The translations under genes and the position numbers were made by a program. 10,026 bases of DNA from Euperipatoides rowelli (taxonomy: Eukaryota > Onychophora > Udeonychophora > Euonychophora > Peripatopsidae): the NCBI GenBank assembly GCA_003024985.2, contig PXIH01S0000736.1. One strand, written 5' to 3'. Below, in pieces: positions 1 through 8,055 of the stretch. The notes beneath the pieces were generated by a model that was given only the letters and a program-made list of their open reading frames with translations, was not told the origin of the DNA and ran no database searches. Each line of letters starts with the position of its first letter. Within the stretch, counting starts at the first letter, position 1.

Positions 1-553
1 CATGACTATTGACACCATAATGACAATAGTTTTATTTAGCTCTAATAGATGGAGACAATATTTCAAAGTTATTGGTAATTTATTTTACAACTTCGACACT
101 AATAAAATACAGGGTAATTTACAATTAGTATATTAATGAAGAATATTATTGATGACTTAACGACATAACTATCAGTGCATCATTTTTCAATAAAAATGTT
201 TTAATAAAATTACCATATGTGAAAAAAAGAAAAAAATTAGATGTAGGCTAATCGTCATATTATATTCTGGATTGTTTGACAAATTCCACAACACCTAGTA
301 TTATTATATACGTGTTTTTCCATCTCTTTGTTAAAAATATGAGTAAACAAAGTTAATTTTTTTTTTTTCTTTGCTAAAAGACAATGACTTATTTTATAGA
401 AAATAAACAAATTTATATATTACAGTAAGAGCAAATTGCAAGTATTTATAGCATGTAAAAATATTTAATTTTTAAAGATTACCGTATATAATGTGTTTGA
501 AATAACCCTTGATATTTAATAAAAATTGGTATTATTTTTTTAATATTTTGAAT
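1..553. other. AT-rich non-coding DNA
   Basis: All six frames are closed by frequent stops. The stretch consists of A/T-rich sequence with a T12 run at about 357-368 and one TAGGCTA word at 244-250. I see no terminal repeats, RNA gene or splice-like exon in it. AATAAA-like words occur often, but at this composition they say nothing about transcript ends. Confidence 0.75.
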
Positions 554-556
554 ATA

Positions 557-620
557 CAGTGCAGCTTGGAGGGTTGGTTAAGGCTGTGGGCCCAAGCCAG
601 GGTGGGGGCCTTGAATGACC
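557..620. repeat. GC-rich patch, possible decayed transposon end
   Basis: A sharp rise in G+C inside AT-rich DNA. It begins CAGTGCAGCTTGG and includes TGGGCCCA and GGGGGCC words. GCTTGG at 564-569 is inverted at 592-597 (CCAAGC). From memory, hAT-type miniature elements in many animals begin CAGTGGCGTA and carry GGCCC-rich interiors, and this patch resembles such an end with losses. No matching right end or target duplication is visible, so the assignment is an inference. It could equally be a fragment of another dispersed repeat. Confidence 0.3.
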
Positions 621-719
621 AAACTAAATAAGATACTAAACAGTTACGACATACTTGACTGTCAAAAAAAAAAAATATCAAAAAATAAAAAAGTAGCCTT
701 GTAACACCACCTAGCTAAG

Positions 720-740
720 CCCTCCCCCTCCCCCTCCCCC
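720..740 (-). other. G-quadruplex motif (four C-runs on + strand)
   Basis: Four C-runs of 3, 5, 5 and 5 bases are separated by single T bases, so the minus strand carries four G-runs with one-base loops. This satisfies the usual G3+N1-7 rule with the tightest loops. It runs directly into an A13 tract at 741-753. Whether it folds or matters in the cell is unknown; in this context it may simply be a simple-sequence expansion within a decayed repeat. Confidence 0.6.
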
Positions 741-763
741 AAAAAAAAAAAAACTTATCAAAA
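721..763 (+). repeat. C-run / A13 / CTTATCA module, copy 1
   Basis: A C-rich tract runs into 13 A bases (741-753) and then CTTATCAAAA. The same A-run followed by (G)CTTATCA is seen near 1016 and 2702, and weaker forms near 1131 and 1549. The recurrence suggests remnants of one dispersed repeat family rather than independent slippage, although no element boundaries can be drawn. Confidence 0.4.
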
Positions 764-795
764 ATATAAGGTAGCAGCAGTAGCAGGCCCCACAT

Positions 796-823
796 GGATA
801 TCCTGTATGGGGGGGGGGGGAGG
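796..823. repeat. GGATATCC palindrome followed by G12 run
   Basis: An 8-bp palindrome, GGATATCC, occupies 796-803. A run of 12 G follows at 809-820, then AGGG. Long G-runs are rare in AT-rich DNA and are prone to length error in sequencing and replication. The short gap between the palindrome and the run suggests part of a degraded GC-rich repeat that also includes the GGCCCC word at 786-791. No function is claimed. Confidence 0.4.
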
Positions 824-942
824 GTGATATACAGTAAGTTATTATATTTATTAAAAATGTATTATTGCTAAAAGAAATGCTAGTTAATTTCACTCCTAAA
901 TATAAATAAAAACCCTCTGATTTTAGGCTAGGGGTTTCTAGT

Positions 943-956
943 GCGACCTCTGGCGG
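943..956 (-). promoter_or_regulatory. CTCF-like word
   Basis: On the minus strand the 14 bases read CCGCCAGAGGTCGC. They match 12 of 14 positions of the vertebrate CTCF core CCACYAGRKGGCRS, with mismatches at positions 3 and 11. CGCCAGAGG-type words are also common inside animal repeats, so this may be repeat sequence rather than a bound site. It depends on a single motif and is weak. Confidence 0.2.
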
Positions 957-1015
957 CACCCCATGCGAAGATGCATTTTAGAGATTTTTGTCAGCATGCC
1001 ACAAATGTCCACACC

Positions 1016-1039
1016 AAAAAAAAAAAAAGCTTATCAAAT
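1016..1039 (+). repeat. A13 / GCTTATCA module, copy 2
   Basis: Thirteen A bases (1016-1028), preceded by CACC, are followed by GCTTATCAAAT. The A-run has the same length as in copy 1, and the bases after it match apart from an added G. There is no large C-run here, only CACC, which is also what precedes the A-run in the copy near 2716. Confidence 0.4.
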
Positions 1040-1366
1040 CTATCAGAAAGGAAATGAAAAGTTCATACAATAACAATAAAAAAAAAACATCAAATCTGAC
1101 AAAAAATGTCCATAGCCTATAACTTAAAGAAAAAAAGCTTAGCAAAAATATACAACCCAAACACCTTTTGTTTAATATCAACTTTTATTTAATTTCGGTA
1201 CTTTGGCCAAAATGACATCAACCTTTGTTTAATTCTGAAGAAATCCTATTTGCCATTCCTGGTATAGGCCTATCGTCTGAACATTTAACACTCATTTTTG
1301 TTTCAATCAGATATGGAAAATGTGCCGTAATATGGTGGTTTATATGGTAGTTTGGCTAAACCGAAG

Positions 1367-1544
1367 AAATGGAAGGTTGAAAAAAAAAAATATTAGGCTA
1401 AGTTACATAAAAAAAAAATAGAATGAGAAAAAATGTACAGTAAGAGTTTATTTAAAATAAACGAATTTAATTACATTACTACCATTGATCAATTTTAAAA
1501 GCAGTAATTATTTGAAATAATAATCATCAAAATGGAAGGTTGAA
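1367..1544 (+). repeat. 15-bp direct repeat, two copies
   Basis: The word AAATGGAAGGTTGAA occurs at 1367-1381 and again at 1530-1544, a spacing of 163 bases, and each copy leads into an A-run. A perfect 15-mer repeated within 200 bases is unlikely by chance even at this composition. It may mark two copies of one dispersed repeat or an old local duplication whose remaining sequence has diverged. Confidence 0.5.
1446..1462. repeat. 17-nt palindrome
   Basis: GTTTATTT and AAATAAAC form eight perfect base pairs around one central A. It is AT-rich and therefore not surprising in this background. It could be a weak cruciform or a homeodomain-type binding word, with nothing to support either. Confidence 0.35.
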
Positions 1545-1713
1545 CTGTAAAAAAAAAAAAAACTTATTTGATTATTTTAACCTTTCACTGGAATATTTCA
1601 TTTTGTAATGAGGGGAGAAAAGCATGCATGGATATCTCTTTATTATTTTCGAAACTTTTTAATTAATTATTAGGCAGTAAGAAATTAAAAATTTTATTTT
1701 GAGCTTTTTAACA

Positions 1714-1732
1714 TTTTTTTTTAAAAAAAAAA
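1714..1732. repeat. T9-A10 junction
   Basis: Nine T bases followed directly by ten A bases give a self-complementary tract. Such T-A junctions disfavour nucleosomes and can form a simple hairpin. A longer relative lies at 3643-3664. Confidence 0.6.
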
Positions 1733-2282
1733 CATAGGCTACTATAAAAGGCGAAAGATTTTTTTTAATTGGGCTTTTATTGTATTCTGACATGTGTCTG
1801 TTTTAAAAATAGACCAAGATCTTTTTTCTTTTAATAATCACTTTAAGCTTATTTAAGAAAAGAAAAGAAAATTATTTTTTCATCACTATCTTTAACCAGG
1901 GACATTTCTTAAAGGTGGGAGGGGGGGACTTTTGCAAAAGACGTAATCATTATATTATGTTTTTTTTTCTGAATTCTCAATAGTAGAATTTTGTTTCTTA
2001 CTGAAATACAAATAAGGAATGATTATTTCAGTTTATTTATATAGTTAATGTTAATTTTTTTGTATTTTTGGGAATTATTGGTTGCTTGCTTCAATGCGCC
2101 AGTGTGACTGATATATCTTAATTAGCTCCATGAAAGGCCTTATTATGTTTCCTTTTTACACTGTCCTTTTGCCTTGTAATTTAATATTTTTCCCTTTTGA
2201 AGTTTTTTATGTTTATCCCAATGTTTAAATTTTGTTTGTAGATTTTATTTTATTGATTAAAGTATATTTTTAGGGGTGAAAT

Positions 2283-2320
2283 CCCCCCTCCCCCACCCCA
2301 CCAAAGATTAAAAAAAAACT
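2283..2320 (+). repeat. C-rich tract leading to A-run
   Basis: Runs of six, five and four C broken by T or A (2283-2302) are followed by an A-run and CTTAGGCC. The order of C-tract, CACC, A-run and CTTA resembles the modules near 721 and 2702, although CTTATCA itself has been replaced. It is included as a possible diverged member of that family. Confidence 0.3.
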
Positions 2321-2573
2321 TAGGCCTATGTAAGTTAATTTGAAAGAATTTTCTAAAATTAAGTTTTACGTATGGGCTATATTTTAAAATTAGAATATTA
2401 AAATAAAATCACTAAGCTCAATAAAAATTTTACACTCTTAGGACTACAGTAGGCCTATATAAATTTTTAAATATGGCTGCTGTCAATATCGAATGAACGA
2501 AGTAAATAAAGATAACCCTCAGCATTTATTAATTTCTCAGGATTGAAATAAATAGCAGTCTTATTTTATTTCT

Positions 2574-2750
2574 ACAGTCCTAACCTTGCCCTTCCCCTGA
2601 ACCCTAACTCCCACGGCACTATTGCACTCCAACCCTATGATAATCAAGAGGTGAAATAATCGGGAGGGGGGGGGGGGGGGGGAGAGAGGAGAAAAATTAA
2701 AGTCTCCCCCCCACCAAAAAAAAAAATTTAAAAAAAAAAGCTTATCAAAA
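2574..2750. repeat. GC-enriched stretch with G17 run and module copy 3
   Basis: A C-rich section (2574-2640) is followed by CGGGA and a run of 17 G (2666-2682), then GA-rich sequence. A C7-ACC tract (2706-2715), an A11 run, TTT, an A10 run and GCTTATCA (2740-2747) come next. The final part repeats the A-run/GCTTATCA module. The G17 run alone can form a G-quadruplex. The whole looks like a degraded repeat or slippage-prone simple sequence, and the exact run lengths may be assembly artefacts. Confidence 0.4.
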
Positions 2751-3640
2751 AAACTCAACTTGAAATTTACGATGCTCTTTATTACATTTCATCCTAGCTA
2801 AGGCCCTGACCGGTAACCTATGGTACATAGCCTAGTTCATTTTTTAAATTCATTTTTTTTATTATTAGAACATTTGAAGTCCAAGTTCTAATTCTTAACC
2901 AGAGCTAACATAAATGATCCTATAATTAATTCATGTTAGGCTATAGTTTTAATTTTTCCAAATCTAGGTAGGCTAGAGGCTAAAACATTTTGTTTTAAAA
3001 ATCTTGCTCATTTTAATAATTCACCTTAATAAATATTTATTTTTCAAATAAAATGCTATTTCTTATTTTATACAGTAACTTAGCAAAAAAAAAAATCTTT
3101 TTATAGGCTAGTTTAGGCTAAATCTTTTTTTCCTTAGATTTTATGCAAAGGTTAAAAGTAATTCTCCTTGAAATCAATTTAGATTAACTGATAAAAGAAT
3201 TTCCTTTTTGTTCCATTTAAAAAAAATTAGGTGGTCAAATGATTTATTTCTGTCACAAAACAAACATTTTTTGTATGTCCAGTGAATATCTTCCTGTCAC
3301 CGTTTCCATTTGAAGTGCTGAGTTAATGATTTTGTATAAATTTGTATGCTTAATTTATAATTGAAGAAGATGAGAGTCAATTAATTCTCTTAAAATATTT
3401 TCAGTATAAATTGTTCATTTACTGTACCTATATTCCAAATATTGTTGAACTTTGAACCTTTTATAATTAGGCCTAATGAATTCAATAGTCCGATAAAAAG
3501 TTTAAAAATTAAATTGTCTTTAAACATTTTTGGAGAGATTTATCAGGCCAAGTCCCCTAGATTACAAAAAAAATATATTGAGCCTTTGAAGACACGATCA
3601 GTAGGGCCTAGGTGGTTCAGGGAGAGGGTAGGCTATATAC
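2751..3640. other. AT-rich non-coding DNA
   Basis: Nearly 900 bases without a supported gene. A minus-strand frame reading into 2758 is mostly homopolymer. A 104-codon plus-strand frame at 3442-3756 starts at TTG and crosses T12A10, giving FFFFKKK, so it is not a gene. TAGGCTA words occur at about 2936, 2970 and 3104. No RNA gene or terminal repeats are seen. Confidence 0.7.
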
Positions 3641-3642
3641 CC

Positions 3643-3664
3643 TTTTTTTTTTTTAAAAAAAAAA
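3643..3664. repeat. T12-A10 junction
   Basis: Twelve T bases run straight into ten A bases, a self-complementary AT tract. It resembles the T9-A10 tract at 1714-1732. It breaks any claim that the open frame across this point is coding, since it would read Phe and Lys repeats. Confidence 0.6.
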
Positions 3665-3700
3665 GTTCATTTTATCATGCATCTAATTATTTAAAACTTG

Positions 3701-3714
3701 CCACCAGGTGGTTA
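3701..3714 (+). promoter_or_regulatory. CCACCAGGTGG palindrome (E-box / CTCF-like)
   Basis: CCACCAGGTGG is a palindrome around a central A (3701-3711). It contains the E-box CAGGTG, the type bound by Snail/ZEB proteins in animals, and matches the first 11 positions of the CTCF core CCACYAGRKGGCRS but not the last three. It is more GC-rich than its surroundings. A single short motif without other support. Confidence 0.2.
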
Positions 3715-3758
3715 CCAATAAGTTTTAAAACTGTATTTCAGTTTGTTTCTGAGTAATT

Positions 3759-3806
3759 GGAGCTCTAACATTTGCTATACAGTTAGCCAGCAATCTTCAG
3801 AGCTCC
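3759..3806. repeat. Inverted repeat GGAGCTCT / AGAGCTCC
   Basis: Eight-base arms at 3759-3766 and 3799-3806 pair perfectly, with an inner CTAAC/GTTAG pair (3765-3769 and 3782-3786) in the loop. Part of the match is automatic because GAGCTC is itself a palindrome. It lies just downstream of the stop codon of the minus-strand open frame that ends at 3809. Confidence 0.35.
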
Positions 3807-3808
3807 TT

Positions 3809-3961
3809 TTAGACTAAATTTTCAAATAATNATTCATACAAAAGGCAGTGAAGGTCATAGGAGTCTAAAATAGCATCAGTCGGATCTGTTTTAGCAGGGC
3901 TTTCATGTAAATCAAACATCACTGCACTAGGATGAGTGGTTGAGGAGTTGAAAGCCTTATG
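3809..3961 (-). other. Unconfirmed open frame, possible partial exon
   Basis: Read on the minus strand, 50 codons are open between a TAG at 3962-3964 and a TAA at 3809-3811. Local G+C is clearly above background and there are no homopolymers. The peptide has a mixed, protein-like composition: a Ser/Thr/Pro stretch, MFDLHES near residue 18, and a C-terminal part rich in Leu, Tyr, Asp and His. The codon at 3830-3832 is TNA because of the ambiguous base at 3831, so residue 43 is Leu, Ser or a stop. No family is recognised. The AG of GGTAG just upstream could be a weak splice acceptor, making this a terminal exon, but it lacks a pyrimidine tract. At this length chance alone can produce such a frame, so I treat it as a candidate only. 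Confidence 0.2.
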
Positions 3962-4098
3962 CTACCAATATTAGGTCTACAGACATTTCTAATATGTAGG
4001 CTATATTGCTTCAAATTTTTTGTGGGAATATTTTTCTATGAATAAATGCAATGCCTATTAGCCTAGATTCCAACCCCATCCCTCCACATTTAATCCAC

Positions 4099-4157
4099 AA
4101 ATTTTAGCAAAATAACCTAAACAAATCTAAAGAAGAAATTTTAGTAAAATAACCTAA
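4099..4157 (+). repeat. 22-bp direct repeat, period 37
   Basis: The 22-base word at 4099-4120 (AAATTTTAGCAAAATAACCT followed by AA) recurs at 4136-4157 with a single C-to-T difference. The intervening 15 bases show only loose similarity. This looks like an old tandem duplication of a unit of about 37 bases. Confidence 0.6.
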
Positions 4158-5327
4158 CAAAAGATTCATATTAGGGATGGGGGTGGGGGGACATTCACTT
4201 TTAATTTACTAAATGTTTGGACATTTTTTTTAAATTTAGGCCACTAATTTAGTATTTTTATTGTTAAGTCAAATTAAATTATGTAATTACTCCTATAAGC
4301 TTATACGCTATAATTAATTTTAGTGTGCCATTCTAAATTTCATTTTACAACTCTTTGCAATTTCCCATGTTCGTTTTTTAATAAAGCAATGATGCTTACA
4401 TTTTCAACATTTGGAAAAAAAAAAAGAAATACCAGTAATAGAATTCTTCAAAAAATTAATATAGCCTACAATAATTTATTTAAAGGTAGGCTAATTGATA
4501 AATGATTTAAGATTCCAATAATTACGGTAGTTTTATATACTTTTTATAATTAGAAATGATTTGATAAATAAAATGTAAATTTTAACACTGGACTACTACA
4601 GTATAAGAATTGCCAAATTTCATGATTTTGCTGAGAACGTCCATATACCGTATCAATAGAGATAATTCCCATTTCCCAATATAGGCTAATAGTCAAAATT
4701 CACCATTTCTGCTTAATCTGGAATTAAAAAAAAATACCTTTTATAAAATTATAGTGGTAGCTTAAAGAAACTACTGGTTAAACTGTTTGAGTGTAGCCTA
4801 CTAAGTTATATTAGAGTACAATGTCTTTGGTAGCCTATATTTATATTTGTGTCAATTTATGTTGCAAGATCACAAATTTAACTTATTTTTTTTTTTACTG
4901 CTGATGGCTTTAAAATTTAGCTTAAGTTTTGCTTTAAATGTTAATCAAACATTTTCTTTATTTTTAAGAAAATGCCACTCTGACAGAGGAAAATAAAACC
5001 TGATAAAATTGAAGTCGGCAGAAATGTGATTCGATAACAGACTTTTCTTGACATAGAATCTCTTGAAATTTGATTTTACCGTGACTTTATTTATTCCAAA
5101 GCAAAATCGCTGAGCATTTATTGTAAATTATTTTTAAGCCAAACACTAAAATATAATAAAAATAAAAACAATCCTAAAATTTTACAGCTTATTGAAAACA
5201 TACATTTTTCACCAATTTTAATAGGACTACAGTCTACAGGTAAATCTTAAAAGTTTCAATCCATGAATGATTTTTACTTAATTATTATATCATTCTGAAG
5301 TTACAAGTGTGCTCTAAAATATACTGT

Positions 5328-5372
5328 AATTAGATACCAGTAAATGGTAATTTCTAAATTAGATACCGGTAA
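5328..5372 (+). repeat. 16-bp direct repeat, period 29
   Basis: AATTAGATACCAGTAA at 5328-5343 and AATTAGATACCGGTAA at 5357-5372 differ at one base. The second copy contains the palindrome ACCGGT. A short local duplication; no function is apparent. Confidence 0.55.
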
Positions 5373-5826
5373 TTTGTTTCTTGTGTTAAGCTACAACTTA
5401 CAGGAATTTACAATATTTTTTTTACCTTTTTTAATACGTTTAAATGAAGCGATGAACTTGTAAACATTTATTACTTTGATAGTTTATTAAACGTTTACAT
5501 GACTCAACCTTAACAATTAATAGTTAGGCCTAGTAGTGTAAGAGAAAGGCCGTTCTTATAATCGCTCCCCAAAACTCTGTAGGCCTAAGCATTTCCATTA
5601 TTTCCTTTGGAAAAAATTATGTTCGATTTAGGCCTACACGTCGATTTATACACCAATTTTAAACACAACCCCAGCATAAATCAAGAATTAACTCACTGTA
5701 TTTCAAATTTTGTCATATATCAATTTTGATATTGAAATATTTTTTATCAGTCGATTTTCACAATTATTTTTCAGTTAGGTTTTAGGCTACCCAACAAAGG
5801 TCTTACATCATAGTAGATGATGGTTG

Positions 5827-5856
5827 CAGTGGTGTAACTCTGGCTCATTGGAGGAA
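5827..5856 (+). repeat. Possible hAT-type repeat fragment
   Basis: CAGTGGTGTAACTCTGG resembles, from memory, the CAGTGGCGTAAC start of widespread hAT-type miniature elements in animals. Only this end is visible; there is no right end or target duplication. The similarity is short and the call is tentative. Confidence 0.25.
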
Positions 5857-6254
5857 AGTTATTATTTTACAATTTTTTATTTGCCAAAGTTTGTAGGCTC
5901 TTAGGCCTATTGTTATTTACTACATGTATTAAATATAGCCTATTGTTGTTTATTTTAATTAACTACAAATTACAGCAACACATATATCTAATTCTGCACA
6001 TGCAGATTGAAATTGTTCTTAAATTTAAAAGTCTATTAACCTAACGAAACAAAATTAATTTTATATAACCATGGCATTAAATATTTTTTATTTAAACATG
6101 CTAGGCCATATTGTGTCTATTGTGCATAAAATCAAATAAAAATTATAATTAAAAAAAGTTTACTCTGGAAAAGAATTTGTCATATTAATTACAAATTAAA
6201 TTTAAAAAATTTGTGAAATAGCCTATTGTTTTTCTTCTATTTTCTAGCTGTATG

Positions 6255-6405
6255 GATGTCGCCCCCATTAGGGGCCCCTTAAGTCACTATTGGCCTATGT
6301 AATCTTACCCCTGGCACCTCTCTCACATAACAAATTTTTTGGCAGCCCCTGTGGTGGTGATATCCGGGGTGGACCACCCCCTCCCCCCGGTAGGCCTCTG
6401 CTCAC
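6255..6405 (-). repeat. GC-rich island, likely decayed dispersed repeat
   Basis: An abrupt GC-rich block containing the 10-bp palindrome AGGGGCCCCT (6270-6279), a CCGGGGTGGACCACCCC segment (6363-6379) and a C-rich end (6375-6389). Read on the minus strand, the order of a G-rich start, CACC-rich words and GGGGCCCC resembles the interior of CAGTGGCGTA-type hAT miniature elements as I remember them. The 60-codon plus-strand frame here is Pro/Gly-rich and starts in repeat-like sequence, so I do not call a gene. Precise ends cannot be set. Confidence 0.35.
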
Positions 6406-6539
6406 ACCAACATTTCCATCCCTATTATGGCTTGTACACTATAACCTATTTTTCACAGTTAATTTTAGATAGACCTCAAAATAGCAAAATGTACAATAAA
6501 GATTTGCGGCTTTAGCTATTTCACTGATATAGCCAATTA

Positions 6540-6552
6540 CAGTACCGTACTG
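6540..6552. repeat. 13-nt palindrome CAGTACCGTACTG
   Basis: Six perfect base pairs around a central C. It belongs to the recurring CAGTA / ACCGTA / TACCGG vocabulary seen also at 5361-5372, 7894-7908 and 8921-8929. A short feature of unknown meaning. Confidence 0.35.
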
Positions 6553-6838
6553 AATATAGGCCTACACAGAAACAATTAATAATTTTTAATTGTATCAAAT
6601 ATTTAAAATTATTGAAATATTACTGATAATAGCTAAAGGGGTATAAATCTTCAACAACTAAAAAACTTGCAAACAGAAAATGGATTCTCACATTCAAATG
6701 ATGACTCCAAGGCACAATTTTGATAAAATGTTGAATTTCTGGTAAAACTTACAAACCTCTGTGAATAGGTTAATATTTCAAAATATTTTTAATGATGAAT
6801 CATTAGGCTATTTGATTATGGTAGGTCTATTTAAAAAA

Positions 6839-6931
6839 AGATCTATAGCTTATCAGCTAAACTAAAAAAAAAAACCTGTATAGATCTACATTTTTAAATA
6901 GTCATATACAGTAGCCTACTTACTAGGCTAC
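6839..6931. repeat. Cluster of three short stem-loops
   Basis: AGATCTATA (6839-6847) pairs with TATAGATCT (6879-6887). Inside its loop TAGCT (6846-6850) pairs with AGCTA (6855-6859). Immediately downstream GTAGCCT (6911-6917) pairs with AGGCTAC (6925-6931). The loop also contains an AGCTTATCA word and an A11 run, recalling the A-run/GCTTATCA modules near 1020 and 2740. It may be a fragment of the same repeat family. Confidence 0.35.
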
Positions 6932-8055
6932 AGGTCTACATTAGATTGTTTGAGTAATGTTTCCCTAGGCTATTATTAATAATTATAACATAATTTGGGT
7001 TTTTATTTTCCAAATGCTAAAAAAAAAAAAAAATAGGTAGGCCTACGGTGAAGTTAATTGTTTTGAAATAAGCTAATCATTATATACAATAAGTTAAAAT
7101 TTTTCTTTCATTTAAAAAAAAAAATCTATCCATCTTACATTTTTCCAGCTTGTTACTGGAAGCAAATATCATTTTTAGTCATTGCTGTTCATTTTTTTTA
7201 AAATTGGTTAGATAATTTTAATTTTTCTAAATTAGCTTACCAGGTTTTTTACTTGGAATGAAAAATTCAGTAGACATTTTAAAATTAAATTATTTTGTTT
7301 TAAATAAAGCTTAATAGTCAACTATCTTCCTGAGAGAATATGAAAACAATAAATCAGACGTGGATTTTTTTTTTGATGGATTATAAATGAAAAATTGACT
7401 AGACTAGTAGGCTACACAGGAATTTTGAACTTTACTATAAATGAAAATGTAAGTGGTGAGATCAAGATTTCAATTGGATAGAGTAGGCTTAAATCTAGCA
7501 GAATTTTTTTTTAATAAAAATTTAAGGGGAGATTATTTTATTAGAAACTAGTAGGCTATTCATATAAAAAATATTCCAATCCAAATCAAAATATCATAAT
7601 TAACTTATCATTAGATCAAAATTGTTTTAAAGATAGTATTTAAATCCAGATAATTTTAATAAGGGTAATAATTAAATATTTTAATTAACTATAAATTGCA
7701 TTAAATTAGTCATTTTTGTCTAACCTGGTAGAAACCCTATCTTCACATTGCAGGACCTAGGCTATATTGTATAAATAGCTGAGCCTGGAACCCAACACAG
7801 AAAAGTATAAAATAGGCTACTGAAGATACCAGGAACAGGCAGCTTGGAGATTAACTTTAGATTCACTCAAGAGCTACTTAGCTTGGTTTTTAAGTACCGT
7901 ACCGGTAATTTTTTTGTCAGAATTATATTACCAAGATTGGAATTTAAGATTAAATATTCTGATTTACAAGGTTAGCAGTTTGCTAAATCTGTTTAAATTA
8001 TTGCCAAATTGTGCTTTTAACATTCCAAAAACTTTGTGGCTATGTTTTCTAAAAA

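Larger units (their letters stand above)
1040..2282. other. AT-rich non-coding DNA with A/T runs
   Basis: More than 1.2 kb with no credible gene. It contains weak module copies (A7-GCTTAGCA at 1130-1144; A14-CTTATTT at 1549-1569), a 15-bp direct repeat, a 17-nt palindrome, a T9A10 junction and a short G-run at about 1917-1928. All six frames are closed often. Open frames on the minus strand here are translations of homopolymers, rich in Phe, Leu and Lys. Confidence 0.7.
3965..5826. other. AT-rich non-coding DNA
   Basis: About 1.9 kb with no gene I can support. It holds a 22-bp local duplication (4099-4157), a G-rich tract near 4174-4190, a 16-bp duplication (5328-5372), a small AT hairpin (ATATCAA/TTGATAT, 5717-5732), and several TAGGCCTA words between 5525 and 5636. 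A 60-codon minus-strand frame (4945-5127) has no start codon and no recognised motif. Chance frames of this length are expected here. Confidence 0.65.
6406..8055. other. AT-rich non-coding DNA with small hairpins
   Basis: About 1.6 kb without a supported gene. It holds a 13-nt palindrome (6540-6552), a hairpin cluster (6839-6931), an A15 run (7019-7033), and a TATAAATAG word near 7770 that could be a core promoter but has no other support. A 78-codon plus-strand frame (7914-8150) begins at TTG just downstream of a T-rich tract ending in CAG (7908-7919), which would make a fair splice acceptor. Its peptide matches nothing I recognise, and its tail is a translation of a GA repeat. Confidence 0.6.

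Noticed and set aside
711-959. 82-codon minus-strand open frame
   Set aside because: It translates C/G runs and A-runs (Pro, Gly and Phe strings) of a low-complexity repeat patch.
978-1181. 67-codon minus-strand open frame
   Set aside because: Phe/Leu-rich translation of A-runs read backwards; no domain and no support for a membrane protein beyond base composition.
2598-2610. AACCCTAAC as telomere repeat
   Set aside because: Only one unit is present; a telomeric array needs many.
2561-2758. 65-codon minus-strand open frame
   Set aside because: It spans the G17 run and A-runs, giving Pro and Phe strings. Simple sequence.
3442-3756. 104-codon plus-strand open frame
   Set aside because: It begins at TTG, crosses the T12A10 tract (Phe and Lys runs) and has no recognised motif. 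In an animal genome this is a chance frame.
3831-3831. Ambiguous base as a gap junction between contigs
   Set aside because: A single N with continuous sequence character on both sides is more likely an uncalled base than a scaffold gap.
4323-4505. 60-codon plus-strand open frame
   Set aside because: It starts at GTG, includes an A11 run and has no recognised motif. Length is as expected by chance.
4945-5127. 60-codon minus-strand frame free of stops
   Set aside because: No start codon and no motif. About a dozen or more frames of this length are expected by chance in 10 kb at this composition.
6290-6472. 60-codon plus-strand open frame in the GC-rich island
   Set aside because: Gly/Pro-rich translation of a probable repeat; it starts at a non-ATG codon.
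6788-6860. C/D box snoRNA from a TGATGA word
   Set aside because: No CTGA box D at a suitable distance and no terminal stem.
7766-7800. TATAAATAG as a core promoter
   Set aside because: TATA-like words are frequent in AT-rich DNA, and no initiator, exon or RNA gene follows.
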